Assembly: GCA_021287065.1 (NCBI GenBank)
Contig: JAJTBE010000095.1
Location: forward strand, 1-36,213
DNA: 36,213 nucleotides
Reading direction: 5' to 3'
Source of the DNA: Bacillota bacterium
GTDB taxonomy: Bacteria; Vulcanimicrobiota; JAJTBE01
Position 1 is the stretch's first letter; every line of letters begins with the position of its first letter. Positions 8,882 to 17,468 of this stretch are shown in pieces. A program made the translations under genes and the position numbers. The notes beneath the pieces were generated by a model. It saw nothing but the letters and a program-made list of their open reading frames with translations, was not told the origin of the DNA and made no database searches.

Positions 8882-10360
8882 TTAAACAAACTTCTTTGCG
8901 ATAAATTTTGCCGCCTGAGTGCCGAGAACTCCCGCAACGCCGGTTATAACCGCCGGCAAGCCCAGTCCGGGGACCATTACGCCTGCAGTGGCAAGGGACG
9001 AGAAGAGAGCGCTGCTTACCGCCGCCGCTTTGTCTATTTTTCCGGCTTCCGGATTGGTAAGCGTCCTTCCTGCATTCCATATCGAAGCTAAACTTCCCAC
9101 TGCGCTGACTCCCGATGCAAGAACTCCCATCGCAGGAACAAGCGAAGCTGCTGTCTCCGGGCCTAATGCTGCGGCAGTTGTATGAGCTGTATTCATACCG
9201 GCCATCGCTACAGTTCCCGCAAGAGAACCCATATTTAGAACCGTTCCCGTTGCATCCTTTTTGAACGATGTTTTCACACCTTCCGCAAAATTCTGCGCTG
9301 ATTCCCTGACAGTAGGTATCGGCATAGATGCAGCAGCCTGATCTATAAGGGCGATATTCCGGTCGATCAGATAGTTTCCAAAAGCCAGATGTTCTTTATT
9401 AAGAGCATTTATTGCCTTTCTAATCTGTTCCCGCTTTGCAGGATCAATCTGTCCTTCGGATTTGTTGTTTTTCATCAGACTTTCAAGATTCCCCTGGAGA
9501 GTTTCGAGTCTTTCCCTGTTGGGGTATTTATCATAATTGGCTTTAATAATATCAGGAGATATCTTACCCTGCTGAATTAGCCCTGTAAGAGCTTTGCCCC
9601 TTGCTGCACTTTTCTGCCCGGCTTTTTCAAAGGCATACATCGCAAGTGCAAGCACCGGCAGCGTGGCGGCAAAGGAAACCGCCGTTACAAGGGGATGAAC
9701 TCCCGTCAGTTTTGCAAAATTAACCCAGTCATGGCCTGCTCTTGTTGACGATGAAGCTGATAGAGCGCTGAAAGGATAGGTGCTGTTCGTTATATGCTGC
9801 ATTGAAGCAAGGGCAATTAATGAATAACCGATTTTGGGAGATTTGTTTTTCATCATATATCCAAGCATAAATGTGCCAAGAACAGGTATTTCCTGAGCAA
9901 CACTGCCTGCGGCAACAACAAGAGTTCGGGACCCATCAGTGCCAAAATGTTCTCCAAGAGGGGTAAGCCCCTCACCGGCCTTTATATGAGTGACACCTGC
10001 AGCTCCGTCTTTGTTAGAATCATTCATTGTGATAAGATTAGCTAAATTTTCGAGGGAAGGTTTACGGAAAAGCTCTTTCAGATTATCGATTCCATCAACC
10101 TGAATAGTTGTTTCAGCATTTTTAAATAATGACTCAATAACAACAGCATGAGCGTTTTCATGAAGATATGTGCCTGCTCCTGTAGTCAGAATACCAAGTT
10201 CGCCGGCAACTCCAACACCATACCCGGTAAATAAATCCTGACCGAATTTCACAACATCCGGGTCAACAGGTTGTTTTCCGCTTTTTGCCGGAGTATTTTT
10301 AACACTACCCGCAGAATTGTAATTCGACACAGGCTGATTGCCGGAAACATTTGATATCAT
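8882..10360 (-). CDS. Putative membrane zinc metallopeptidase (HExxH) of unknown family
   Basis: 492 residues. After a 40-residue disordered leader comes a hydrophobic stretch with a perfect HExxH motif, GTYLHENAHAVVIESLF (His67, Glu68, His71). A second hydrophobic pair follows, with AGHDWVNFAKLTG (His210, Asp211) at its end, placed where M50-type site-2 proteases keep their third zinc ligand. More Ala/Gly-rich hydrophobic segments lie at 220-245 and in 370-485. HExxH inside a hydrophobic helix plus a later Asp in a membrane segment fits an intramembrane metallopeptidase, but the match to M50 is not clear enough to name it. A GGGGGA Shine-Dalgarno supports the ATG. The C-terminal part has glycine-zipper-like helices. 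Confidence 0.6.
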   Translation of the reverse strand: MISNVSGNQPVSNYNSAGSVKNTPAKSGKQPVDPDVVKFGQDLFTGYGVGVAGELGILTTGAGTYLHENAHAVVIESLFKNAETTIQVDGIDNLKELFRKPSLENLANLITMNDSNKDGAAGVTHIKAGEGLTPLGEHFGTDGSRTLVVAAGSVAQEIPVLGTFMLGYMMKNKSPKIGYSLIALASMQHITNSTYPFSALSASSSTRAGHDWVNFAKLTGVHPLVTAVSFAATLPVLALAMYAFEKAGQKSAARGKALTGLIQQGKISPDIIKANYDKYPNRERLETLQGNLESLMKNNKSEGQIDPAKREQIRKAINALNKEHLAFGNYLIDRNIALIDQAAASMPIPTVRESAQNFAEGVKTSFKKDATGTVLNMGSLAGTVAMAGMNTAHTTAAALGPETAASLVPAMGVLASGVSAVGSLASIWNAGRTLTNPEAGKIDKAAAVSSALFSSLATAGVMVPGLGLPAVITGVAGVLGTQAAKFIAKKFV

Positions 10361-10411
10361 GCTATCCCCCGATAAAAATATAAACAGAAAAACATAAATT
10401 ATGACATTTAT

Positions 10412-10439
10412 AGTATATACTAATCACCATAAAAAACAA
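10412..10439 (-). promoter_or_regulatory. Candidate promoter and palindromic operator of the metallopeptidase-like gene
   Basis: On the minus strand TTGTTT (10434-10439), a 16-bp spacer and TATACT (10412-10417) form a plausible sigma-70 promoter. The -10 box is buried in a perfect 12-bp palindrome, TAGTATATACTA (10411-10422), which could be an operator. No regulator gene is adjacent. Confidence 0.4.
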
Positions 10440-10480
10440 CATCACACATGTTAACTCTTTGTTACAGTAAAACAAAATAC

Positions 10481-10508
10481 TTGTTTTTGAGTCTAATTGT
10501 GTGATAAT
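10481..10508 (+). promoter_or_regulatory. Candidate promoter of the first secreted multidomain gene
   Basis: TTGTTT at 10481-10486, 16 bp, then GATAAT at 10503-10508 preceded by TGT (an extended -10). It points to the gene at 10631, which also has a strong AGGAGG Shine-Dalgarno. A moderate match only. Confidence 0.35.
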
Positions 10509-10630
10509 GAAAGATGGTGGTTTAGTAATTACAGATGAAGTTTGAGGAAACAGACTTTTTTTTTAAAAAGCGGATATCCCAAAGAACCCGGATTTAACTG
10601 AACCAACCATAGGTAACATCAGGAGGTCAA

Positions 10631-12142
10631 ATGAAAATAAAAGGTTTTATGACAATAATCAGTTTGTTTTTACTGATTTTTCTCAACCCTGCAGTAAATG
10701 CCTCGGAATCAGGCGAACCTGGCAGCCCTCCTGCGTTGCCGGCTTCACCTCCTCCGAAGATACAGAAATCAGGGCCGGATCTGCCCGATCTTGCCCCTTC
10801 CCTTGAAAGCTCCATCACAACCATAATCAAACTCAATCCGGGATGGAATGTTATCTCATTTCCGGTGAAATCTATGGAAAAAACATCAGGTTTTACCCAT
10901 GTTATTTATAAATATTCATCAGGGGAATTTATTCCCATAGATCCCGTAAACAGACCCAAGGAGATCAAATCGGCAACCGGTTATCTTGTATGGTCTGAAA
11001 AAGGCAATGATGTGGAAATTACCGGCTCCCCCAACGATGAAAAAGGAAGAACAGTCAGCCTCGAACCGGGCTGGAACCTCATCGGTTTTTCAAGATCAAG
11101 AAGCTTTGGAAGCGACAGAATGACAGTAAGCCGGGGAGGAGAAACAAAAAGCCTCATAGAGGCGATGATACAGGATTCTGAAGGCGATGTATGGGTTTCA
11201 CCGGTTATTTATAATGCCCTTGCTCCTTCCACTCCTGTTAACCTTCCCCGCCAGAAATCAAACGAACCTGTAGGCAGAGGCTTCTGGATTTTTTCATACC
11301 AGCCCCTGAAACTCACAATGACGGTCAGAACAGACAATACAGCATCAAACGACGGCTCAGCCAGCAATATGCCCACGCTGCCTTCCACCCATAACGGCTT
11401 TGAAAATCCTGCGGATGTGGCAAGACAGACCGACGCAGCACCTCCGGTGGTAAAGCCTGAAGTAAGAAACGATGGTCCTGCAGCCCTTACCACAGGAACA
11501 ATCGGCGGCAAAGTTGAAGATAACAACCACAAGCCCATCGACAATGCAAGAATAGCTCTGGAAAACGGTATGACAGCATATTCCGATGCAAGAGGAGTCT
11601 ATCTGATAAAGGAAGTGCCCGAAGGCCCCCACACAATCACAGTATCAAAAAGCGGATTCCGCACAGCAACAGGAAAAGTAAATGTGAACGGGGGGATGGT
11701 AAGCAAAGCTCTGATTTCACTATCAGGTTTGACCGAACAGCAGATAAAGGGCGGAAATGCAACACCTCCAGCACCGTCCGCAAGACCTGAGCCACCGTCT
11801 TACAGACAGCCTGAAGCTCCGCCGGAACCAAAGGAAGAACCGCCTAAAACCGGAAAACTCCGGGTGGTGGTTCACGCCTACAGCAACGGATACCACCGCT
11901 GGTGGCCCCGGAAAGTCGAGGTTTACGAAAGCGGAAATTCAAGCAGAAGTTGGTCAAAAACCTGGGATCACGATAACGGAGACTATGCCTTTGAGGTTTA
12001 CTGCGATAAAACAACCGTCGGAAAAACCTATGTAATAAAAGTTGAATGGAGAAGCAGAAACCGGGGAGGCCATTCCACAGGAACCTGGGAGCGGAAGGTA
12101 TATTCCACGGATCAGACAGAATCCATCGATTCGATGTATTAA
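10631..12142 (+). CDS. Secreted multidomain protein with carboxypeptidase-regulatory-like domain
   Basis: 503 residues with a Sec signal peptide (cleavage near VNASES, residue 24), then a Pro-rich linker. Residues about 55-235 hold two copies of a GWNVISFP / GWNLIGF module. Residues about 285-365 are a CarboxypepD_reg-like beta sandwich (GGKVEDNNHKPIDNARIAL, then DARGVYLIKEVPEG). After a second Pro-rich linker, residues 400-503 form a Trp-rich C-terminal domain (GYHRWWPRKVEVYES) that I do not recognise. All three parts recur in the next gene. The beta-sandwich architecture and export point to a surface or extracellular adhesive/structural role, which is inference. AGGAGG sits 5 nt before the ATG. 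Confidence 0.75.
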   Translation: MKIKGFMTIISLFLLIFLNPAVNASESGEPGSPPALPASPPPKIQKSGPDLPDLAPSLESSITTIIKLNPGWNVISFPVKSMEKTSGFTHVIYKYSSGEFIPIDPVNRPKEIKSATGYLVWSEKGNDVEITGSPNDEKGRTVSLEPGWNLIGFSRSRSFGSDRMTVSRGGETKSLIEAMIQDSEGDVWVSPVIYNALAPSTPVNLPRQKSNEPVGRGFWIFSYQPLKLTMTVRTDNTASNDGSASNMPTLPSTHNGFENPADVARQTDAAPPVVKPEVRNDGPAALTTGTIGGKVEDNNHKPIDNARIALENGMTAYSDARGVYLIKEVPEGPHTITVSKSGFRTATGKVNVNGGMVSKALISLSGLTEQQIKGGNATPPAPSARPEPPSYRQPEAPPEPKEEPPKTGKLRVVVHAYSNGYHRWWPRKVEVYESGNSSRSWSKTWDHDNGDYAFEVYCDKTTVGKTYVIKVEWRSRNRGGHSTGTWERKVYSTDQTESIDSMY

Positions 12143-12307
12143 TAATATATCGATTAATTTCCGCCATCTTAACGGGATTGTTTCACCCTGCTGAAACAGG
12201 GGCAGCAAATACGGTGCCCGGTATTCCTTTTGGCAAACCGGTATAAATATCCATCAAACAGGAAAGGCAGAGGGAAAGCATTTTTTTACCTTTCCCTGCA
12301 AATAAAA

Positions 12308-13918
12308 ATGCGAATTAATAAGATATATTTTTTTGTTATAATTCTGGCTTTTATCAGCTTTACACCGGCAATCCGGGCATATTCCCAGTCTGTGCAGCCC
12401 GTACCACCTCCTGCGCTGCCTTCATCACCGCCGCCTCTGATAGATTATTCACAAACAAAACTCAGCGATAAAGCACCTGATACAACAGGCAAAATCGCCA
12501 CATCATACAAACTTCAGCCCGGCTGGAGCATTATATCCTTCCCCATGGCTTCACTCGAAGACGCACGGGGTTTCACCTACATGATTTACAGATATTCAGC
12601 CGGTGAATACATTCCCTTTGATCCCGTCAACCACCCTGAAAGCATATCAACCAAATACGGTTATCTCGTATGGTGCGACAATCCATCGGAGATTCAGGTT
12701 ATCGGCGTTCCAAACACAGGACAGGTCAGAACAATTCCACTGACTCAGGGATGGAACCTTATCGGATTCCCCGGCACAAAAAAAGGTCCGGGAAACCGGA
12801 TATCCATCCGTGACGGAAATATGACAAAGACATTCTATGAGGCAATGACGCCGGATTCAGAAGGTAATATATGGATTTCACAATGGATATATAACTCATC
12901 GAGTTTAACCGTGCCGGTAAACCTGCTCAACCGGGATCAATCTTCAGACCCCATTGGCAGGGGATTCTGGATTTACGCCTACCATCCGGCAAAAATAACA
13001 GCTGACGGAAGACCATCAGCAAGTTCAACCCCAGTAATAAGCTCTGTGAATCCCCCATCTGTTGATCCGGGCGGAAGAATCACAATCACAGGCACCGGTT
13101 TCGGAACGCTAAGGGGATATGTAACCATCAACGGCTCAAGGGTTCCTGACAGTCAAATCGGCAGCTGGTCTGACACATCAATAACAATACAGATGCCCCA
13201 ATATATGGGTTCGGGAGTTGTTGCCGTATGTGCGGGAAGCAGCCTCAGCAATACAGTTCCGGTAACTGTAAAAACCGCTGTAACAGCTCCGCTTACAGGC
13301 ACATTGGGCGGAAAAGTGGAAGACAACGACCGCCAGCCCATTAATGGAGCCAGAGTAATGCTGGATAACGGTATGTTCGGATACTCGGATGCAAGAGGCG
13401 CATATATAATAAAAAATATTCCCGAGGGGACACAGGGTATTACGGTTTCGAAACCCGGATACAGAACAGCAACCGGAAAAGTTTCCATAACAACTGGAAA
13501 AGTCAACAAAACCCTAATCGCCCTTTCAACCCTGACAGATCCCTATGTAGCACCGGGGAATTCAACTCCTCCCCCTGTTTCAGACACAACTTACAAAACC
13601 AGAGCAAAAGAAGATAAACCCAAACTGGGCAATCTCACAGTGGTAGTTGACGCCTATGACGACGGCTACCACCGCTGGTGGCCCCGCAAAGTTCAGGTTG
13701 TGGAAAGCGGAAACGCCAACTATAGCTGGTATAAGGACTGGGACAGCGATCTCGGGGATTCATCATACGAAATTTACTGCGACGGTGTAAGAGTGGGCAA
13801 AACATACACTATAAAAGTATTCTGGGCAAGCAAAAACGGAGGAACTCCCACATACAGCAGCTGGGACAGAAAAATCTATTCCACAGACCAGACTGAAACT
13901 ATAGATTCACTGCACTGA
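12308..13918 (+). CDS. Paralogous secreted multidomain protein with added IPT/TIG domain
   Basis: 536 residues from ATG 12308, chosen because the signal peptide (MRINKIYFFVIILAFISF, cleavage near IRAYS) begins there; the frame stays open back to an ATG at 12230. No clear Shine-Dalgarno is visible at 12308. Order: Pro-rich linker, the two GWN-I-x-FP modules, an IPT/TIG domain (VISSVNPPSVDPGGRITITGT, about 240-325), a CarboxypepD_reg-like domain, and the same Trp-rich C-terminal domain (DGYHRWWPRKVQVVES) ending in STDQTETIDSLH. It is a tandem duplicate of the preceding gene that differs by gain or loss of the IPT domain. Probably cotranscribed with it, 165 bp downstream. Confidence 0.75.
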   Translation: MRINKIYFFVIILAFISFTPAIRAYSQSVQPVPPPALPSSPPPLIDYSQTKLSDKAPDTTGKIATSYKLQPGWSIISFPMASLEDARGFTYMIYRYSAGEYIPFDPVNHPESISTKYGYLVWCDNPSEIQVIGVPNTGQVRTIPLTQGWNLIGFPGTKKGPGNRISIRDGNMTKTFYEAMTPDSEGNIWISQWIYNSSSLTVPVNLLNRDQSSDPIGRGFWIYAYHPAKITADGRPSASSTPVISSVNPPSVDPGGRITITGTGFGTLRGYVTINGSRVPDSQIGSWSDTSITIQMPQYMGSGVVAVCAGSSLSNTVPVTVKTAVTAPLTGTLGGKVEDNDRQPINGARVMLDNGMFGYSDARGAYIIKNIPEGTQGITVSKPGYRTATGKVSITTGKVNKTLIALSTLTDPYVAPGNSTPPPVSDTTYKTRAKEDKPKLGNLTVVVDAYDDGYHRWWPRKVQVVESGNANYSWYKDWDSDLGDSSYEIYCDGVRVGKTYTIKVFWASKNGGTPTYSSWDRKIYSTDQTETIDSLH

Positions 13919-13964
13919 TTATGGCTGGTGATAGTTAAAATCATGAGTAAAAAAAGGAGGCCAA

Positions 13965-14696
13965 ATGCAAATTGTAGTTAAATCATGGACTAATGGCAAA
14001 GTTGAAGTTGAAGATAACACTAAAGCATATGGCATAAAGGTTTCAAAAAGCGACAGAAAGTTTTTTCGCACACCAGAAGACAAAGAAGAAGGAGAAGAGA
14101 AAAAGAGGATTAAACTAAAAATTGTTTCTTCGCTTTTTACTATGGATAGTATTTTAGATTGGCAGTTACTACTGACAAGTCTTAAAGATAATCGGACAAC
14201 ATCTTCAGAACGAATTTGGTGCTTTCTTAATAAACAATGTAAGGAGCAAATCGGGAATTGGACATCTGGCGATCAAATTGATGAATCCCTTAAACATTCG
14301 ATAATTAAAGGGTTTAATGAGATTATAGACAAGAAGGATTTTTATGATTCAGGGGCTTTTAAAGAACTTGAAATGCCTGAAGAAGGAAAAAAATCCCTTA
14401 AAGAGGGTCTCGAAAAACTGAACAAAAGTGACCTCCAAAAATTTAACTGGCTGATATTCGAATCAGTTTACCCACAAAAAATAGCGAAGAACCAAAAAAT
14501 TGATAACAACATATTAGATATTGAAATACGTGATAGCTTTTGGAAGAAATGCCCTGAAATTAGAAATAAAGAAATTGGAATATGGTTTAAAGAAAACAAT
14601 AAATTAACTTGGAAAAAAGGAAAACCACATGAATTTAATTTAACATATGATACAAATAAAAAGCTTTATATACTTGAAGATAGAGGCACCGCATAA
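13965..14696 (+). CDS. Hypothetical AT-rich protein of unknown function
   Basis: 243 residues, soluble, rich in Lys, Glu, Asn and Ile, with no signal peptide or membrane segment. I see no motif that allows a family call. A strong AAAGGAGG Shine-Dalgarno precedes the ATG. Codon use (AAA, AAT, ATA, AAG) and base composition differ sharply from the secreted proteins before it and the kinase after it, and the gene is followed directly by two mobile-looking repeats. I infer horizontal acquisition; function unknown. Confidence 0.65.
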   Translation: MQIVVKSWTNGKVEVEDNTKAYGIKVSKSDRKFFRTPEDKEEGEEKKRIKLKIVSSLFTMDSILDWQLLLTSLKDNRTTSSERIWCFLNKQCKEQIGNWTSGDQIDESLKHSIIKGFNEIIDKKDFYDSGAFKELEMPEEGKKSLKEGLEKLNKSDLQKFNWLIFESVYPQKIAKNQKIDNNILDIEIRDSFWKKCPEIRNKEIGIWFKENNKLTWKKGKPHEFNLTYDTNKKLYILEDRGTA

Positions 14697-14889
14697 GACT
14701 ATGGATAGCAGTTACTGTTGCAAAAAATTTGATTTCCAGTTTAATCGCTCCAAAATGACATAACGCCACTTCAGAGAAGTGTGCAATAATCCTATTACCA
14801 CTGATTATTATTCAAAGAGACAGTAATAACCACTCATTTACCAATAGAAGCAACCCACCCCTCGTTATTGGATTTTCTGTAGTGGCGAG

Positions 14890-15183
14890 TCACTGAATCA
14901 GTAAAATTCCCTCCAATTCCTAACCTCATACTCTTGTTTTTCAAGGGAGGAGGTTCGGAGGAGACCTCGCTTTTCCAAAAAAGCGTGGTCTCCTCTGACG
15001 GTCCCCAAACCCCACGGTCCCCGGTCGGTCCCCCAATTCAAAAGTTTTGGGATGGCGGGTGCCTGCCCGCAGGGTGGGCGCGAGGAAACTTTTTTCAAAA
15101 AGTTTTCTCTGGGAGCTGGACAAACGGTTATAATCCTCGTGAGCGCCCATACAAATCCATGCCTTAATTCATGGGCATTGCCC
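14890..15183 (+). repeat. Structured 300-bp dispersed repeat, copy A
   Basis: First of three same-orientation copies in the window. The left end is eroded (it joins the family at CACTGAATCA, 14891) and the right end reads ATTCATGGGCATTG. Inside are a long hairpin (GAGGAGACC paired with GGTCTCCTC plus a CGCTTTT/AAAAGCG extension), a GCGGG/CCCGC hairpin and a GAAACTTTTT/AAAAAGTTTTC hairpin. The AT-rich interval before it (14697-14889) holds only small inverted repeats (CACTTC/GAAGTG at 14766-14780) and no gene. Open frames on both strands here are not genes. Confidence 0.85.
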
Positions 15184-15188
15184 AAAAC

Positions 15189-15487
15189 CCCAATGCCACT
15201 GAATCAGTAAAATTCCCTCCAATTCCTAACCCCAATACTCCTGTTTTTCAAGGGAGGAGGTTCGGAGGAGACCTCGCTTTTCCCAAAAAGCGTGGTCTCC
15301 TCTGACGGTCCCTAAACTCCACGGTCCCTGGTCGGTCCCGATTCAAAAGTTTTGGGATGGCGGGTGCCTGCCCGCAGGGTGGGCGCGAGGAAACTTTTTT
15401 CAAAAAGTTTTCTCCGGGAGCTGGGCAAACGGTTATAATCCTCGTGAGCACCCAGAAAAATCCATGCCTTAATTCAGTGGCATTGGG
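15189..15487 (+). repeat. Structured 300-bp dispersed repeat, copy B (complete, with terminal inverted repeats)
   Basis: 299 bp bounded by a perfect 16-bp terminal inverted repeat: CCCAATGCCACTGAAT at 15189-15204 and its complement at 15472-15487. It lies in direct orientation a few bases after copy A and is nearly identical to it internally. A 2-bp AC flanks both ends, which may or may not be a target duplication. The sequence 15488-15666 beyond it is AT-rich with two short direct repeats and shows no gene. Confidence 0.88.
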
Positions 15488-15666
15488 ACAGGAAGGGATA
15501 TCTGGGATCCGGCAGATATTTAACAAGCCTGGGGTTATGGGTTTGCCTGAAGTTCAGGATAGTTGTGGAACCTGATTGCAAAATTATAAAACTACAAAAT
15601 TCTATAATTAAAAAATTCCATAATTAAAAATTTTTAAACTGTAAAATAACAAATAATCATAACATC

Positions 15667-17367
15667 CTACCCGAAAAGTTTATCAATCAATCCCACATTC
15701 GAATTCAGATAATCCGCAATCCCCATATGTCCGTTTTTTGCAGCTAATGTTATGGCAGTTTTACCTTTGCTGTCCTTTGCGGTAATATTGGCACCGTTTT
15801 TCAGAAGGTAGGTTACCATTCTTTCATGCCCTTTGGATGCAGCAAGCATCAACGGCGTCCTGCCCTTTTTTCCCATCAAATTGATGAATGCTCCACCTTT
15901 CAGAAGAGCTTTTACCGAGTTAATATCGTTTCTCTGTGACGCAAGATGCAGAGGCGCCCAGAAATCGGTATCCTGTTCATTGGGATTAGCTCCGTAAAGA
16001 AGCAGAAGCTCCACAGCATGATAATTGCCTGCACCAACAGCAACATGAAGCGGGGAAACCCAGTTTTTATCCATGCCGTTTACTGTAACTCCCACTTCGA
16101 GGAGATACCTGACACCTTCCGTTCTGCCTCCTGCACATCCCCAGTGCAGGGGAGTCCAGCCTTTGTTATCCTTGACTTCAAGATAAGCTCCCCTCTCTTT
16201 GAGAAGGTTAATTATGGGAACATTTCCGGAATATACAGCATAATGAAGAGGCATTACCCCGTCATCATCCGTTTCCTGAATACTCAACCCCTGATTTAGG
16301 GCAGCCAGAACCTGATCATAATCCCCTTTCTTTACAGCTTCAAAATACCCGGCTTTTGAAATTTTTCCGCTTGTATTTAAGTTCAGGGGTATTTGTTTCC
16401 CATTACAAAGCAAGCTTCTTACTTTTTCCGGAGATTGTATTCTGTCGGAAATCCTTATCTCGGTCATTGCTTCAATAAGGGCGCTAATATGCAGGGGAAT
16501 CTTAGGATTCAGCCCGGAAACCGGTTCAAATGTAAAAAGGGGCCTGTCCGGATTCTGAGGATCCAGTCCCGTTAATAAATAATGGGCAAGAGCACCCAGT
16601 GAGTAAATATCATTTGAAGGGTGATCGGTCCCCCTGCACTGGTCAGGAGATGCATAACCGGCGGTCCCCATCATTGTTCCGGATTTTCTCGCTTCATAAA
16701 TCTTTGCGATGCCGAAATCCACAAGATAAAGCTTCTCACTGCGCAGCATAATATTTGAAGGCTTCAAATCCCTGTAAATAACCGGAGGAGTCCGGGAATG
16801 GAGATACTCAAGAATGTCCGTTATTTTCAGCAGATAATCCCTCACTTCATCAAAGGGCAGAGGAAGTTTTTTTCCTGAAAGATAAGATTCCATATCCTCA
16901 CCTTCAATGAGGTTCATTACAAGAAAATTTGAATTTCTCCCATTTTCATCAGGGGCGGAAAAATAATCACTTACCTTTGGAAGACACGGATGGTTCAGAG
17001 AAGCAAGAATCTCCGCTTCCCGTCTGAACATTTCAGTAAATTTTGCTGTCTCATCCGAGTTTTTCCCATTGTTGAAAAGCTTTTTTACGGCGACATAAAC
17101 ATTAAGCCTCTGATCATAACTGCGGTAAACCGCACCCATAGCTCCCTGTTTGATGATACCGGTAATTTTATAACGGTTATCCGCTATCCATTCCCTAACA
17201 GCGCCTGTCCGCAGATTAGTCCCGCACCCGTTGCAGAATGCGGCGCCCGCTTTATTGTAAAGGCCGCATTCAGGACAGCATGACTCCTGACAGGGCAGCG
17301 GCTTTCCACACTTCACACAGGTTTTATTTTCTTCAGAATTTTCAGTTTTACAGAAATCACAATACAT
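15667..17367 (-). CDS. Zinc-ribbon / Ser-Thr protein kinase / ankyrin-repeat fusion
   Basis: 566 residues. Residues 1-50 hold two zinc ribbons (Cys3/6/17/20 and Cys31/34/45/48). Residues about 65-335 are a Hanks-type kinase: glycine loop near GAMGAVYRSYD, catalytic Lys in VAVKKLF, YRDLKPSNIML in the catalytic loop, DFGIAK, and an activation segment ending in GTAGYASPDQ. A Tyr replaces the His of HRD, as in many bacterial kinases of this type. Residues about 345-560 form six to seven ankyrin repeats (GWTPLHWGCAGGRTEGVRYLL and so on), a protein-binding platform. No membrane segment. A GGAGAAA Shine-Dalgarno supports the ATG. Divergent from arsR; it has no clear link to arsenic. Confidence 0.92.
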   Translation of the reverse strand: MYCDFCKTENSEENKTCVKCGKPLPCQESCCPECGLYNKAGAAFCNGCGTNLRTGAVREWIADNRYKITGIIKQGAMGAVYRSYDQRLNVYVAVKKLFNNGKNSDETAKFTEMFRREAEILASLNHPCLPKVSDYFSAPDENGRNSNFLVMNLIEGEDMESYLSGKKLPLPFDEVRDYLLKITDILEYLHSRTPPVIYRDLKPSNIMLRSEKLYLVDFGIAKIYEARKSGTMMGTAGYASPDQCRGTDHPSNDIYSLGALAHYLLTGLDPQNPDRPLFTFEPVSGLNPKIPLHISALIEAMTEIRISDRIQSPEKVRSLLCNGKQIPLNLNTSGKISKAGYFEAVKKGDYDQVLAALNQGLSIQETDDDGVMPLHYAVYSGNVPIINLLKERGAYLEVKDNKGWTPLHWGCAGGRTEGVRYLLEVGVTVNGMDKNWVSPLHVAVGAGNYHAVELLLLYGANPNEQDTDFWAPLHLASQRNDINSVKALLKGGAFINLMGKKGRTPLMLAASKGHERMVTYLLKNGANITAKDSKGKTAITLAAKNGHMGIADYLNSNVGLIDKLFG

Positions 17368-17432
17368 TCAATTTCTCCGAATATGCTTTATTAATGGGTT
17401 TAAATGATTTTAGGATGCTTTGCAGATAGTAG

Positions 17433-17461
17433 TTGACAGGGGTCCGGAAATTTGCTAAACT
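17433..17461 (+). promoter_or_regulatory. Consensus sigma-70 promoter of the arsenic operon
   Basis: TTGACA (17433-17438), a 17-bp spacer and TAAACT (17456-17461). The predicted transcription start falls at about 17467-17469, on or beside the arsR ATG at 17469, so the first message would be leaderless or nearly so. The 9-mer TATATGCAT at 17462-17470 recurs at 17901-17909 just before acr3 and is a candidate ArsR operator element. Confidence 0.6.
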
Positions 17462-17468
17462 TATATGC

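Noticed and set aside
12261-12296. Terminator between the two secreted paralogues
   Set aside because: The inverted repeat GGGAAAG/CTTTCCC can pair, but no T-run follows; it may affect translation of the second gene, but I could not support a terminator.
14898-15575. Open frames of 69-95 codons on both strands within the repeats (and at 34808-35056)
   Set aside because: They occur in the same place in each repeat copy, lie on both strands, encode low-complexity Phe/Lys/Gly/Pro-rich strings and lack ribosome sites. The sequence varies by paired stem changes, not by codon position.
15590-15660. Tandem AT-rich repeats as a CRISPR array
   Set aside because: Only two imperfect short units, no spacers and no cas genes in the window.
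17433-17468. Extended arsR start at TTG 17433
   Set aside because: The TTG is the first half of a TTGACA -35 box 17 bp from a -10 box; the family start is at ATG 17469.
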